From Galeruca laticollis (Eukaryota; Arthropoda; Insecta; Coleoptera; Chrysomelidae), in contig OY998180.1 of assembly GCA_963921935.1 (NCBI GenBank), positions 195,527,044 to 195,591,043 of the forward strand: DNA of 64,000 nt. The letters run 5' to 3'. The position numbers and the translations under genes were made by a program. Shown here piece by piece: positions 1 through 11,940 of the stretch. Numbering within the stretch: position 1 is the stretch's first letter; each line of letters starts with the position of its first letter. The notes under the pieces were generated by a model. That model searched no databases, was not told the origin of the DNA, and saw only the letters and a list, made by a program, of their open reading frames with translations.

Positions 1-794
1 TCTCTTTGTTAACAATTTTATTTCACTGATTAATCAAGTTTTTTAATTTTTAACCTAAATAAATTGTTTTACCCAAAAAGCACTTGTTGACTAGACTACA
101 CTGTTTCAAACAATGGAATATTCATTCGTATAGAGCATTTTAGGAATAGAGGAGTCCTATATATTGCAATTGATAATGGCTACAAATGTATAAATTCAAA
201 ATTAAATGTTTCACTTTTCACTCTCTGGTATGTTTTAATAATTGGAAATCAAAACATTGTTGAAATTCTTATCAGCATTCTACAACGTAAAAAACAACCT
301 GTAAACGAAATTATGTACTGAACATTTCCCTAACATAGGGGTCGATTACATATTATGCTAGTGTCGGTATATCACGAACACGGGGTGAACTGCTGAGGAA
401 TTCAACTGTAAATGCACGCGAGGAATTTCTTTTGCGTGCATTTATCACGAACACTATTTTGTTGTTTCGTTAACTTTTCTAATAACAACTTTCAAGGAAA
501 TGGAATGTATAATTATTTCACAGTTAAAACAAATTACTGAATATATTTTGGCAAACAAAATATGCGCATATATACACCAAAAAATTAACGCTCCACTTAT
601 TAAATCAGTTTTATTTATGTTTAAAAAATGAATAAAAAATTAAGCTTCTTTAGACTTGTTCTACATTTTATTACTATAATTATAAATGGTCAAACTGGAT
701 TCAGGCTTTGGTAAAATTCTAGAAGGAATAAACGGAAAATTCGAAATTGACCGAAAATGACACAAACAATAAAATGAAAAAAAAACTTCTCAAA
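1..794. other. AT-rich intergenic, no gene seen
   Basis: No coding similarity, RNA gene or clear repeat is visible on either strand. Open frames here are short and of low complexity. Confidence 0.5.
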
Positions 795-1087
795 AACGAG
801 TGATTCCATCTCTCGCACATATTTCGTCGACCCATTCTAAGAATAAGCTGCCTTATTTCATTTTGGTTCAATTCTTCCCAGATTTGAATGAACCTCAATT
901 GCAAGTATAGATTCCGACACCTTCCAGATAATTTCTGGCAACCTGTGCAGCATGCGACCTGGCGTTATCTTGCATTAACAAGAACTTTTCGCCAATATAT
1001 GGAGCAAAATGTACAACATGCTATTGTAAGATATTTTTTATGTACCTATTATCTGTCATAGTTCCATTATTTATGACTACTAGGTCC
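795..1087 (-). pseudogene. Tc1-like transposase fragment
   Basis: Read on the minus strand, this gives the typical Tc1 catalytic-core order. First comes a stretch with DNRYIKNIL, then VHFAPYIGEKF, then LMQDNARSHAAQVARNYLEG, which carries the second catalytic Asp in the MQDNA-R-H block. After a frame change comes IWEELNQNEIRQLI followed by MGRR, the usual C-terminal end. The SPDLNPIE block that should hold the catalytic Glu is missing, so there is an internal deletion as well as a frameshift. The first Asp and the N-terminal helix-turn-helix domains are absent. It is a dead remnant. The LINE fragment starts immediately on its higher-coordinate side, so one of the two was truncated by the other. 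Confidence 0.75.
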
Positions 1088-1099
1088 TTGCCACACCCT

Positions 1100-1909
1100 A
1101 CTGCCAGGTTAATCTGGCCAAAACACAATACCAGACATACATATCTACACAGACTCAAGGACAACAGCAAAACCCTAGGCATTTACATAGACAAAGGCAA
1201 AAGACACGAATCCTAAAAATACACATCACACTTGAGATAAACTGAGATACTGGCACTAACGACAGCGACAGAAATAATACTAAACATCATACAAACATAC
1301 TCATAATTTATAACTTGGACTCAACAGTTCTCCAACAACATGAACAAAGACAAGACGACAATAAAAAAGAAGCTTAAGACAATTACATAACACAACATAT
1401 GACGTACACAAAATAGACAGAAACATGCAAACAGCCGACAAATTAACTAAACTAGCATATACACACCCAGACCGCACACTAGCATACCCGATAAAACTAG
1501 ACATAAGAAAACTAAAAACCATCTTACAGCAGACGACATGGCAAAAAAGGGACAAAATAGACATAGGTAGAAAAACTTTTAGGATCATCAAAACTGTAAG
1601 GAGATCGCAACCGGTATTGACCTGGAAGACCACCCAGTTAGTTACGGGATATGGACACATGGAAGACTATTACAGACGCTTCAACCTAAGAGAAACCGAC
1701 GGGAAATGTAAAGAGTGCAATGAAATAGAAGACGAGCACCACATAATAATTGACTGCGCATTATTCCAAAGAAGGGCCGCAATACTAAGACTGACCGAAG
1801 ACTTAGACAAAAAAACAAACAATACCAGCCGACTGACATTGACTTGATTGGCAAAAACATGACTACTACATGGGACGAAGAAATGATTATGGACCACGAA
1901 AACAAAACT
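1100..1909 (+). pseudogene. R1/jockey-type LINE ORF2, C-terminal (RNase H side) fragment
   Basis: The clear part is the open stretch 1425-1847. It contains LTGYGHMEDYYRRF-like sequence (here VTGYGHMEDYYRRFNLR) followed by a C-x2-C-x8-H-x4-C zinc-knuckle arrangement (CKECNEIEDEHHIIIDC). This is the standard C-terminus after the RNase H domain in R1/I/jockey-group non-LTR retrotransposons. Residues resembling the end of the ORF (IDLIGKNMTTTWDEEM) continue in another frame after about 1837, so a frameshift separates the last ~25 codons. 1100-1424 looks like decayed RNase H sequence but cannot be aligned by eye. The ORF product would reverse-transcribe its own RNA at the target site; this copy is 5' truncated and inactive. 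Confidence 0.7.
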
Positions 1910-2389
1910 TGAATCACCAACAGAAATGCGACAAATTTCTTCACTGTAAAACTTAACATAACAACACAGAACACTAACACACCGTACCATAACACTTGAC
2001 ACTTATAGTAACTGTAAAATTTAAAATTGTAATCTGATGAATCTTGTCCTGTAAAAATCTCATCTATCCCTTTCAACCTTTCAAAAAATCTCTATTTTGG
2101 CCTGATAACAACAATGAAACTCTTAAACGAAAACAAAACAACAGTTCCATATTTAGCTACATCTTCTCAGTGGCAACAGCAGTGGCGGAACTACCGGTGT
2201 CCAATGTATGCAAAGCACACGGGCCCGGGCTAAAAAGAGGCCCGGGAGCAGAGCCGCAAATATAAAACAAAAAACAATATTCTTATCGAAAAAACATTCA
2301 ATACTCCGGAGACGGACTGTTAAAACTACTTAATACTTTTATAGATTTAACTGATATAATCACATGAAACTGCCAACCCTATCTACAAG
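1910..2389 (+). other. Probable LINE 3' UTR with GC hairpin
   Basis: The sequence follows the LINE ORF remnant. A strong GC hairpin is visible: CCCGGGC (2224-2230) pairs with GCCCGGG (2240-2246) across the loop TAAAAAGAG. LINE 3' UTRs often carry such a structure for recognition by the reverse transcriptase, but its role here is inferred only. No gene is seen. Confidence 0.4.
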
Positions 2390-3424
2390 AAAAATAAACG
2401 GTTTTAAAGATTAAAACTAACTTTTCCGCATCTGTGAGATGCCCTGAGCAATATTCTGTCATAAAATTATCACTTGAATACACTTCGGGGGAATGTATCG
2501 TGCTAACAAACCAAAATTTCTCCAAAAATAATCAAAAATGTAGTAGATCTGGATTTATAGGACCCGCTGTACTCGCTCTAGTCAGTTTAAAATCAATAGG
2601 ATACATCTATGAGACGTCTTGAAAAATATCCAATCATAAAATTGGTCACTTGTATACACTCCGGAGGCTGCATCGTGCTAACAACCCGAAATTTCTCCAA
2701 AAAGAACCAAGCATGTGGCAATTCAGGTACCATAGCACCCGTTACACTAGCTCTGGTGAGCTAAAAATCAGTAAGGTTCATCTATAAGATGCCCTGAAAA
2801 ATATTCAATCATAAAATTGGCCACTTGCATACACTCCGGAAGCTGTATCGTACTAACTCGAAATTTCTCCAAAAAGGACAAACATGTGGCACTTCAGGTA
2901 CCATAGCACCCGTTGTACTAGCTCTGGTGAGCTAAAAATCAATAATGTTCATCTATAAGATGCCCTCAACAATATTCAATCATAAAATGGATCGCTTGCA
3001 TACATTCTGGAGGCTGTATCCTGCTAATAAACTGAAAATTCTTCAAAAATTACAAAAATTTGGTAACTCAAGTACCATAGCACTCGTTGTACTGGCTTTA
3101 GTGAGCTGAATATGAATGGAGTTTATCTTTGAGGTGCCCTGAATAATATCATAAAATTGGTCACTTGTATATAATCCGGAGGCTGTATCGTGCTATCAAA
3201 CTGAAATTTCTCCAAAAATGATAAAAATGTCGTACTTAAAGTACTATGGCACCTGTTGTACCGACTCTTGTGAGCTGAAAATCAATAGGGTTCATCTGTG
3301 GCATGTTCTGAACAATACTCAATCATAAAATTGGTGACTTGTTGCACTCCGGAGGCTGTATCGTGCTAACAAGAAATGTAACGAAAAGTAGCCGACGACA
3401 ACGACGACGACATACACACAGGAT
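2390..3424 (-). mobile_element. Helentron-like non-autonomous element, copy A (5' end missing)
   Basis: This is a member of a family with five copies in this window. In element orientation (minus strand) it ends, at low coordinates, with the inner inverted repeat GCGGAAAAGTTA, a 7-bp hairpin (GTTTTAA-tct-TTAAAAC, 2401-2417) and CCGTTTATTTTT. The body is about six tandem monomers of ~174 bp; each contains CTCCGGAGGCTGTATCGTGC and TACTTCAAGTACCATAGCAC-like blocks. Near the other end is a (GTC)n-type microsatellite (3393-3411). The terminal ~130 bp that copies B, D and E have (ending TACTTTTCCGC on the minus strand) is absent. The piggyBac relic begins there instead. Confidence 0.8.
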
Positions 3425-5864
3425 TCTGATAAGGAGGCCATTTACCGAATGTCGTGTTTGTTTATCGTTGTGTTGTTGAATTTTACCGAACAATGTGGTG
3501 CTTAAAAAATAGTTAATAGTTTGAAAATATTAAGTTATTGATATTATTACTAGAGTTTATTACAATTCTGAAAATATTTTGGTGTTTTGGCCGCCTGAAA
3601 GTTGTGTACTATTGTGCACATCAGGGCTAACTGGAGTCCTTGCTTCAGATTTTTGCGTACAAAATGAGCAAACAAGGGTTGACCTATGAAAAGTTATTAG
3701 AATATTTAAAAAGTGATGATTCTGACATTGACATTCTTAGCGACGAAAATGACGGATGGGAAGAAGACTCGCACCAACATAGAGGCATTGGTAAAATTTC
3801 GGTTATTTTTCTTGTTTGTAGACAGATAGTATACATTTTCCTCTTCAGACATGTTTAATGAAACATATGAATCCGAAAGTGAAGGTTCAGGCGATGTTGG
3901 AGAGTAGCTACAGATTCAAATTCCTAAGGTTCCCACTGAGTATGCGGAAACACTAGAAAGCACAAACCAATACAATCGATTCTAAAATAATGGACGTTTC
4001 AAATGAAGCAGTTCTTCGGGACGTACAAGGGATAAAGAGATATTCCTTATTTCTACTGAACAATTGGACGTTGAAATGGAAGAACCTGATGCACAATCGC
4101 TACTCCAAAATGTAAGTCAAAGGGATGCTAAAATCAGCAAAGCTGCCCGCGTGAATTTTTATTACATAGAGAATGAGCCAACATCAAAAAAAGATATTGC
4201 ATGGCGCAAGAATGTAAAATATGAAACCCCAAATATAAAGTGGTTTAGTCAGACTGCTGTTCTTCCTTTATATTTAGAAAGTCCATTATGTTTCTTCAAG
4301 AAGTATTTTACTCACGACGTTCTAAAATTAATGGTTGAAAATACAAACATTTATGCTGTACAGTAACACTCCAAATTTGCCCCATTTTCCAAAAAGGAAC
4401 TGGAAGTTTTTATTGCTCTGCATATTCTAATGGGAAACTAATCCAAGAGTTCGATGATATTGGGAACATAAACTAAGAATTTCTATGGTGGCAGAGTCCA
4501 TGACATGAAAAACCACCAGATAATACAGACCGGCTATGGAAACTTCGTCCTCTCTAGAACACCTTGAGAAGGAGGATGCTAGAGCTCCCTCTTGAAACTG
4601 CCTTATGTGTTGACGCTGCCCTCCAAAGGCACAATTAATATAAAACAATATGTGAAGGGAGAGCCCTGCCCGTGGGGAATAAAATTATATGCTTTGTGTG
4701 GAGCAAGTGGCATAATGTATGATTTTCTCATTTACCAAGGTTCTGCTACAGAATTAAACCCAGACCAACAAGATATTTTTGTCTTAGGGGCATCAGTAGT
4801 TATAAAGCTTTATGAACGCATTACCGAAAAAAAATGTCCAATTATATTATGACAATTTTTTTCGAACTACAATATCTTCGACATAAAAACATAAATGCAG
4901 CAGGCACTGTTTGTGTTGATCGTTTCAGTAAGTCACCTTTTTCCACAGATTTGGAAATGAAAATGCAAGGTCGAGGTTCTACTGAGGAACTCATCAGTAA
5001 TGACGGAGAAGTCATTCTTATTAAGTGGTAATTGGTCTGTAGTAAAGGCCTCTAATTATATCAGCGTGGGCTCAGCAGATCAGTGTAGGAGATGGAATAA
5101 GCTGACTAAGGAATACGTATATGTCCCTCGTCCGGAAGTCATAAAAAATTATAATGAAAATATGGGAGGCGTTGACAAAATGGACTTTTTGATAACCATT
5201 TACCGCACAACTATTCGATCACGAAAATGGATGCTGCGTATGTTCACGCACGCTATTGATATAGCATGCACAAATGGTTGGCTTGAGTATAAAGGAAAAG
5301 CCCTTGCACTAGGCATCAACCAAAAGGAAATTATGGATTTGCTTCATTTTCGAGCATATATTGCTGAAGCTCTAATTGGAATAGAGCAGTAACAAAACGA
5401 GGAAGGCCGAATTCTTCATAGCATGGCTCATCGTCACCAAGTGTGAGAGATATTAAAACAGAAGTACGTCCAGTTGATGATGTTCGGTTGGATAATTGTG
5501 GCCATTTACCCATTTTTGATGATAAAAGTTTCACATCTAGATGCAAATTCTCCAAGTGTAAAAGCAAAACTCACGTAATGTGTCAAAAATGTTTGGTTCA
5601 TCGATGCATTTGCAAAAAACCAAACTGTTTTTAACTCAGATATTACGAGAAAATTAATAAAATAACCAATTATTCGAAATGTTTCCTTTAGCAATAATTA
5701 TACCCGCAAGTCCCAGTGTCCACTGTAGTGCACATATCAAATATCAAAAACGGATAAACTTCATCTTCAAACAAGTACCAAAAATCTTAAAAAAAATCAA
5801 TAACCTTAGGACAAAGTATAAAATTTTTTCCTTGGTTTAAAAAATTCGGGTCTGAAAGGGTTAA
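3425..5864 (+). pseudogene. piggyBac-1, decayed transposase gene
   Basis: Cut-and-paste transposase of the DDE_Tnp_1_7 (piggyBac) family. The probable start is the ATG at 3664 (MSKQGLTYEKL), followed by an acidic N-terminus. A 58-bp GT-AG intron (3791-3848) fits well, since joining gives RGIDMFNETYESESEGSG, and the next exon ends at an in-frame stop. Recognisable blocks follow: AWRKNVKYETP and LPLYLESPLCFFKKYF (about 4190-4310), then a CVD block in a shifted frame (~4608), GTINIKQYVKGEPCPWGIKLY (4628 on), NYNENMGGVDKMD (~5150-5180), RKWMLRMFTHAIDIA, and a C-terminal Cys-rich finger (5548-5634). Several frameshifts and stops, including one before the first catalytic Asp, kill it. The right end is CGGGTCTGAAAGGG followed by TTAA (5861-5864). 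No matching left TTAA end was found. Confidence 0.85.
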
Positions 5865-6042
5865 GTATATATTTAATAGTGGTACTTTTGTCTATTATTT
5901 ATTTCAGCTATTATTTCATAATAGATTATATTATAAAGTGCCGAAGATTAGAACTTCATTAAATTTTAGGGTGCCCATAATGAGAACATGGTACGAATTA
6001 AATTTTTTCTCTTATAATAAATTATTCCATTTAGATTGATAC

Positions 6043-7045
6043 AAAAATAAACGGTTTTTAAGATTAAAACTAACTTTTCCGCATCTGTGGCCCTGAACAA
6101 TATTCTATCATAAAATTGTTACTTGTATACACTTCGAGGGATGTATCGTGCTAACAAACCGAAGTTTCTCCAAAAATAACCAAAAATTTAGTATATCTAG
6201 TTTTATAGGACCCGCTGTACTCGCTCTAGTCAACTGAAAATCAATAGGGTACATCTGTGAGACACCTTGAACAATACTTATTCATAAAGTTGATCAATCG
6301 TATACTCTCTGGAGGCTGTATCGTGCTAACAAACTGAAAATTCTCCAAAAATGACAAAAATTTGGTACTTCAAGTACCACAGCACCCGTTGTACTGGCTT
6401 TAGTGAGCTCAATATCAATAGGGTTCATCTTTAAGACGCTCTGAATAATATCCAATCATAAAAATTATCACTTGTATATACTCCGGAGGCTGTATCGTGC
6501 TAACAAACTGAAACTTCTCCAAAAATGACAAAAATATCGTAATTAAAGTACTGTAGCACCGGTTGTATTGGCTCTGGTGAGCTGAAAATCAATAGGGTTC
6601 ATCAGTGAGATGCCCTGAATAATATTCAATCATAAAATTGGTGACTTGTTGAACTCCGGAGGCTGTATCATGCTAACAAACTGAAATTTCTCGAAAGACG
6701 ACAAAATGTCGTACTTCAAGTACCATAGCACCCGTTGTACTGGCTCTGGTGAGCTGAAAATCAATAGGGTTCATCCATGAAATGTCCTTAACAATATTCC
6801 ATCATAAAATTGGTGACTTACTGCACTCCGACGGCTGTATCGTGCTAACAAGACTTGCAAGGAAAAGTGGCCGACGACAACGACGACGACGACATACACA
6901 CAGGATTTTTTTTCTAAAAACTGTTTTTTCGTGTTGTTGTTGATGGATAACGTAAAAATAACTCAAAAAAAAATTTCAAATTTCCAACTTTTTTGTGGGT
7001 AAACCAATACTTTTCTCGCATATTAGATAGGTTGGCGGAAAAGTA
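6043..7045 (-). mobile_element. Helentron-like element, copy B (both ends present)
   Basis: This is a full-length family member with ~174-bp satellite monomers in the middle. The low-coordinate end (3' end in element orientation) is AAAAATAAACGG plus the small hairpin. A GAC/GTC microsatellite lies at ~6871-6892. The other terminus in + orientation is GGCGGAAAAGTA at 7045. The terminal TACTTTTCCGC and the internal GCGGAAAAGTTA form an asymmetric inverted repeat: one copy lies at the terminus and the other ~27 bp in from the opposite end. It encodes no protein, so an autonomous relative would have to supply the rolling-circle (Rep/helicase) enzyme. Read on the minus strand, the 5' flank ends in T, as for the other intact copies. 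Confidence 0.8.
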
Positions 7046-7852
7046 ATAATTATTCATACCAAATTGATCACTGTGTATGATAAAATTTGAAAAATATGTT
7101 TCATTTCACTTCAGATTGATTTATTTAACGTCAGTTCAACAAACTCCTTAAGGTGTCGATTAATTGGACCTGCTTGAAATTATGACTACCTCGGTCCATG
7201 ACGGTTCAAATAGGTTGCAGTAAACCCACAGAAACCCTGCGATACAGACATTAAATAATGTTAGAGAGAATGTGTCATCTTGTTTGACGTCTTTATTTGA
7301 GGCTGATTTTTCTGCAATTATTTCTTGAAATCATTCTCTGATGTTATTTAATGTTGTATCTACAACTTTGTTTGGACTCCTTATGCTTGTAGTACCTTGT
7401 TATTTTCTCTCGAATGCATATTTCTATTTCATCTATTGTATGAATTGCGTTAATAGTTAACCTAACCTATCCTACGTCGCAAAAAATGTATGTTGTTATC
7501 AATATTCGATTATAAATATTATTTGTAATATTAATAGATTTTATTAATATTGTGATTGTCATCATCCTATAATGAATTTAGATTAAATAACAACCTGACC
7601 TATTTCGAAAAACTTTATTTAGATATAAGTATATAAATATTTGTAATTTAAATTAACCTACAATTGCAACATGCGAATTTTACGTTTACATTCTTGGTGG
7701 TGTTTGCTGTTTTAAAACTTCGTGTGTTGAGGTCAATTTTTGATATTTGAAAGGCTGCGGCTAGACGGTAAGAATAACCTTGAAATACTGTTACTCTTAA
7801 ATAATACCAGTTGTCTTACGCTTCAAACAAAACAATCATTTGGATTTAATGC

Positions 7853-7976
7853 TCCAATAGTTCCGAAATTATGAAATTTATTTTCTATGACACGTACATT
7901 AGATTAAAATACATTCCAATAGTTCCGAAATTATGAAATTTATTTTCTATGGCACGTACCTTAGATTAGAATACAT
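7853..7976. repeat. 62-bp tandem duplication
   Basis: Two adjacent copies (7853-7914 and 7915-7976), both beginning TCCAATAGTTCCGAAATTAT and differing at about four positions. This is a recent local duplication with no visible function. Confidence 0.85.
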
Positions 7977-8444
7977 ACATTAACTAGAAAATCAACGGTA
8001 TTAATGGCAAGACGCTACTATATCCTAGAGTGTGTTCAGCACTAAAGAAAGAAGCACAGTTTTGGTACCCTATCCTAAATCGCCCCTGTATTGGTTTGTT
8101 AATATTTTATAGATTGATTCATTAATTATCTCGAAATGTGTTAATCGACGTTCAACAAAATTTCAGTGATTAAATATTGAATAAGAGAACAGTTAATGAT
8201 TTTAAAACTAAATTTTAGAAACTATGATCTGATATTAAAAAATACAATGAGAGTGTACAGGTCAAGGTTTGCGTGTTTGCTAACTGTAGGTACATAATCG
8301 ACCTACCGCAATCAACCAATGTTGCCATTCTTATACATTATTATGTGCCTAAATGACAAAAATTTATTTTTTGTACACCAGCCATTAAAAGTGACGTTTT
8401 TAATGCTTCCTTTGAGTTTTAAAAGTGTACATTTATAAGGTATA

Positions 8445-8466
8445 GTGTTAAAAATATTTTTAACAC
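8445..8466. repeat. 22-bp perfect palindrome
   Basis: GTGTTAAAAAT followed directly by its reverse complement ATTTTTAACAC. AT-rich and likely incidental or part of a decayed MITE. The related GTGTTAAAAGTGA motif recurs in the inverted repeat at 9033-9168. Confidence 0.6.
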
Positions 8467-9032
8467 GTAGTGTTAAATGGAAAATCCTTACTAACGAACA
8501 TTTTTAAAGCCGGTGGTGTTAAATTTATATTTTAGTTCAAAAGCAAAATTTTCAACAAACTTTTATTATCACGATAAACAATAATTATTACATAAGTATA
8601 GAAATTAATATTAAATACTGGGCGACATCAAATTCGGCACAAAGTTGTTGCAGGCATATTTTTATTTTTTCTTCTATATAGGCAAAAAGGATAGTTTCAC
8701 TGAAGTTTCCTTCTATGTTCTTCAATCTACACCAGGCGAGAAAATTAGTGTATGCACTTTCGTATGCGACTTTTTTGGCAGCATTTCTATAGTGGCTCTT
8801 TTTGTAGCCTCTTCAATGTCCATTGGTAAAAATCATCACTTTGATTTGGATAAGTATTTTTATCGACTGACTTTTTTTAAATTGCTTTTGTCATTTATTA
8901 ACTACGATGATAAACACAATCCACAAATACGGGATGCTTGTTAAAAAATCAAAAATAATTAGTTGTCAAGAATGTCAAAAGTATGCGATTTCGACTTTTA
9001 TTTTGTTACCAAAATAGGAAAGGTGTACAAAA

Positions 9033-9168
9033 AATAGCGTATGATATTTGTGTTAAAAGTGATTTTATTTTGTTCGTGGAGTTGCTCCACTCGCTGAGCT
9101 CATTTCGCAAACTTCTCCACTCATAAAATGAAGTATCACTTTTAACACTAACATCATAAATAGCTATT
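9033..9168. repeat. Imperfect hairpin, possible MITE remnant
   Basis: The arm 9033-9068 (GTGTTAAAAGTGATTTTAT core) is mirrored imperfectly by 9123-9168 (ATCACTTTTAACAC core). The spacer contains GTGGAGTTGCTCCAC. No terminal repeat or target duplication was resolved. Confidence 0.5.
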
Positions 9169-9499
9169 ATTGGGCTCAGCGGAAATGAAACATCCCTCGT
9201 ATCTCGAAACTTCATTGGCCTTTAAAGAATTTTTGATGTCAGCTGAATATTTATTAAATTTTTTTTAATAAATCACATGAAAACATAATAGTTTTAAATT
9301 TTTTTTATTCAAACTAATCCGCTTCCTCCCAAGGAGATTAGCGGAGATATAACAATATACAATATTAAATTTTGTTCAGTAAATTAATGTCCTTTAAAAA
9401 TCCAATCAAATTTTCGACTGGGTAGCTTTCACCTAGAAGTAAATTTAGATCTGCGGGTAGTCCAAATTTTAGCCGGTATCTCTTGCTTTTAATGGTTTT

Positions 9500-10918
9500 T
9501 TTAAATTATTAAGTATGTTGCTGATGTTGATGGCAATAAAAAATAAGGTAAGACTGATAACTAAGCCCCGTGGGGTTCCATTCTCGGCAGTAAACATTAA
9601 ACAGTTTGTCATCAACCCGAACTTTGAATCTTTTGTTGACAAGAAAGTTATTAATAAAAGCTAGGCAATACACTTGTTTGGTGGCAAAAGCTTCATTAAT
9701 CTCACTTTTCAAATCTTTTATGTAATGTAGTATTGAGCGGGTTGGTATAAATCTAATTTGTTCCTTAATTAGGATATTAGTAGTTTCTAGATGCCACGTA
9801 AGTCTTGGATTGACGATTTTCTCAAGCAATTTTTCCATTTAGTAAGTTAGAGAGATTCGTATGTATGAATTAGCGTCTTGTTTGGGTTTTTTACTGTTCA
9901 AAAATGGTAGGATAATAGCTTCAGACCATAGAAAGGGATAAACTTTGGCTTCACATATCTTATTGAAAATTTTAAATGAATGCCATTTTGCTGAAGGTAG
10001 TAGTTATTTAAGAAATATGACTGCAATATTGTCTGGGCCTGGACTCGAATTTTTCATTTTCTCTAGGGAGCTATCAAGTTCTTCCATGGTGTATCTTCAA
10101 AGCTGATGTGATTTTGATCGATTTGTCTCTTATAATTGAGAAAATCACGTGGGAAGTTGACGAATGTTCTTGATAGGTTTGGCCTAAAATACTGTCTTTA
10201 TCTGATGTGGATGAAAAGAAACGATCATTGTGTTTAATGTTACTAATAATGCTTTTTGAACTCAATCCATTCATTTTTCTCATTTTGATTCAGACTTGGC
10301 TTATTGGAGTGGAAGATTTTTTCTTCGATTGTTTGATTACAAGTAGTGCCGTTGCCTTGTATTTCTTCAGCTCTACATAATTTTGGAGTGTTTTATGTTT
10401 CTTATATCTGTTCAACGGTGTGTTTGCTTTCCTGGTAGCTTTTCCACACTCTTACTTTCACCAGAGACATGAGTATAGCCTTTTACTTCTTTTGTTTAGC
10501 CAATGTGTCGACTGGCAATTTCCAAAATGATTTCATTGAAATTCAGTATACATTTCTGGATATCATTGGAAATATCGCAGTTGTCCATGGTTAGATCAAT
10601 CTGATTTCTGAAAAAAGTCAAATCTGCAGATTTAATTCTACATTTGGGCAAGTATTTTGATGAAGATTTTCCTGGAGAGGTACGATTATCGATCATGATT
10701 GTAAAATGGTCACTTCTGTAGGTGTACGAGAGAACTTCCCATGATAAATGGGTAGAGAGTACTGGGTCACAGAGGCTTAAATCGATAGCAGATGTATGGT
10801 TTCAATAACTTAAAAAATTCGGTGGAATGTCGGCGATGAGTTTCTCTAGTATATATCCTCTAGGATTTGTCGATTTAGTGTCCCAGATTATGTTTTGCCC
10901 GTTGAAGTCTTTTGAATA
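9500..10918 (-). pseudogene. Jockey-type LINE ORF2 fragment (endonuclease end to RT)
   Basis: Read from 10918 downward on the minus strand. First comes the end of the AP endonuclease: IIWDTKSTNPRGYILEKLI, then SAIDLSLCDPVLS, then YTYRSDHFTIMI with the conserved Ser-Asp-His. The EN-RT linker follows (RIKSADLTFFRNQID, 10496-10696), then decayed sequence with KMNGLSSKSI (10074-10283). Next is the start of the reverse transcriptase, EKLLEKIVNPRLTWHLE with EQIRFIPTRS (9740-9838). The palm with the YADD catalytic motif is not recognisable. Stops and frame changes break every segment, and the copy is truncated at both ends. The domain order and motifs place it in the jockey/CR1 group; the exact clade is not certain. 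Confidence 0.75.
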
Positions 10919-11599
10919 ATATTAACTATATAATATATTTTATAACAAAAAAAATGATTTAAACAAAAAATTTCGTCTGAAATATTTATTTCTTATTATG
11001 TCCGAATTAGAGCTAAGCATGGCAACATCGCATATAGTTAAATTCAGTTTTCGGTATATGGTATAATATATTTTATGCGAATTTTGTAATTTGTGATAAA
11101 CTATCGTGTTTATGATGTAAGTTTAATTAATTTAAAAAAAAATTTAAATATGGATTGAGACTATAAATAAATTTCATCAAAATTATAGTATCTAGCTCAC
11201 AAAGTTAAATATTTTTAAAACTAAATCGTAGTTTTAAGTAGTAGAATTTCATATATTCAGTGTATTATGATTTAACATTCCTCTAGGCTGGCAACACCGA
11301 CCATATTTCAATAAACATTCTTCAACAGAACATTAGTTAGAAGAACTTTATCAGATTACAAAGTTATTAAAATTTATACAAAGAGCTTTATCCTTTGTCA
11401 ATGAGCTTGAGAAATAATCCTTTCATTAATCATTCTCAAAAAAGGAAAAATGAACCAAAATGAAAAATGTTATCATTGATTTTCGTCACAACTAATTTAA
11501 AATGTGGAAATGTATTTAAATAGAATAGAATTTAGAGAATCAAGTTACCAGGAGCAAACAACCAATTTACAACATTTTCAGTATTTGAATTTAGGCTAA
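10919..11599. other. AT-rich spacer, nothing recognised
   Basis: No coding similarity, RNA gene or repeat shared with the rest of the window is visible. Confidence 0.4.
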
Positions 11600-11940
11600 A
11601 TTGATCGATATGTGATATACCAGTAGAATTGGTGGAATTGGGTAACTCATGGTAAATTTCCGTAGACGGCGTTGGTTAGAAGGATTCATTATCAAGGGTT
11701 TTTTTATGTGGATATTAAATTCGCTGATTGAAGCTTGATGAATCAGTGAGACCAGTTCCAGGAGAGCTGAAATATTCTGGAGCGACTTCAGTTGCTGTTC
11801 TGGGTCCGGAAGCAGGATAAGTGAACAGTTTTCCTTATTTTTACTCTTCTTACATTTGTACGTTCACTTTTATCCGTCACATTTCACAATTTTTTTTATG
11901 TAAAGTTTTTATATCTCACTTTTCGCGGCAATAGTATAAT

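Larger units (their letters stand above)
7046..9499. other. AT-rich intergenic with small repeats, no gene
   Basis: No coding relic is recognised. Apart from the 62-bp tandem duplication and the hairpins listed separately, the sequence looks unstructured. The open frame at 8645-8944 has low-complexity hydrophobic composition and no recognisable domain. Confidence 0.45.

Noticed and set aside
1301..2076. Minus-strand open frames opposite the first LINE relic
   Set aside because: Val/Ser/Phe-rich shadows of the plus-strand LINE ORF.
2390..3424. Regular repeats suggesting a CRISPR array
   Set aside because: Units are ~174 bp without spacer structure, inside a eukaryotic transposon; this is a tandem satellite.
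8645..8944. 99-codon open frame
   Set aside because: Phe/Ile-rich translation of AT-rich DNA with no domain, no neighbours and no codon bias.
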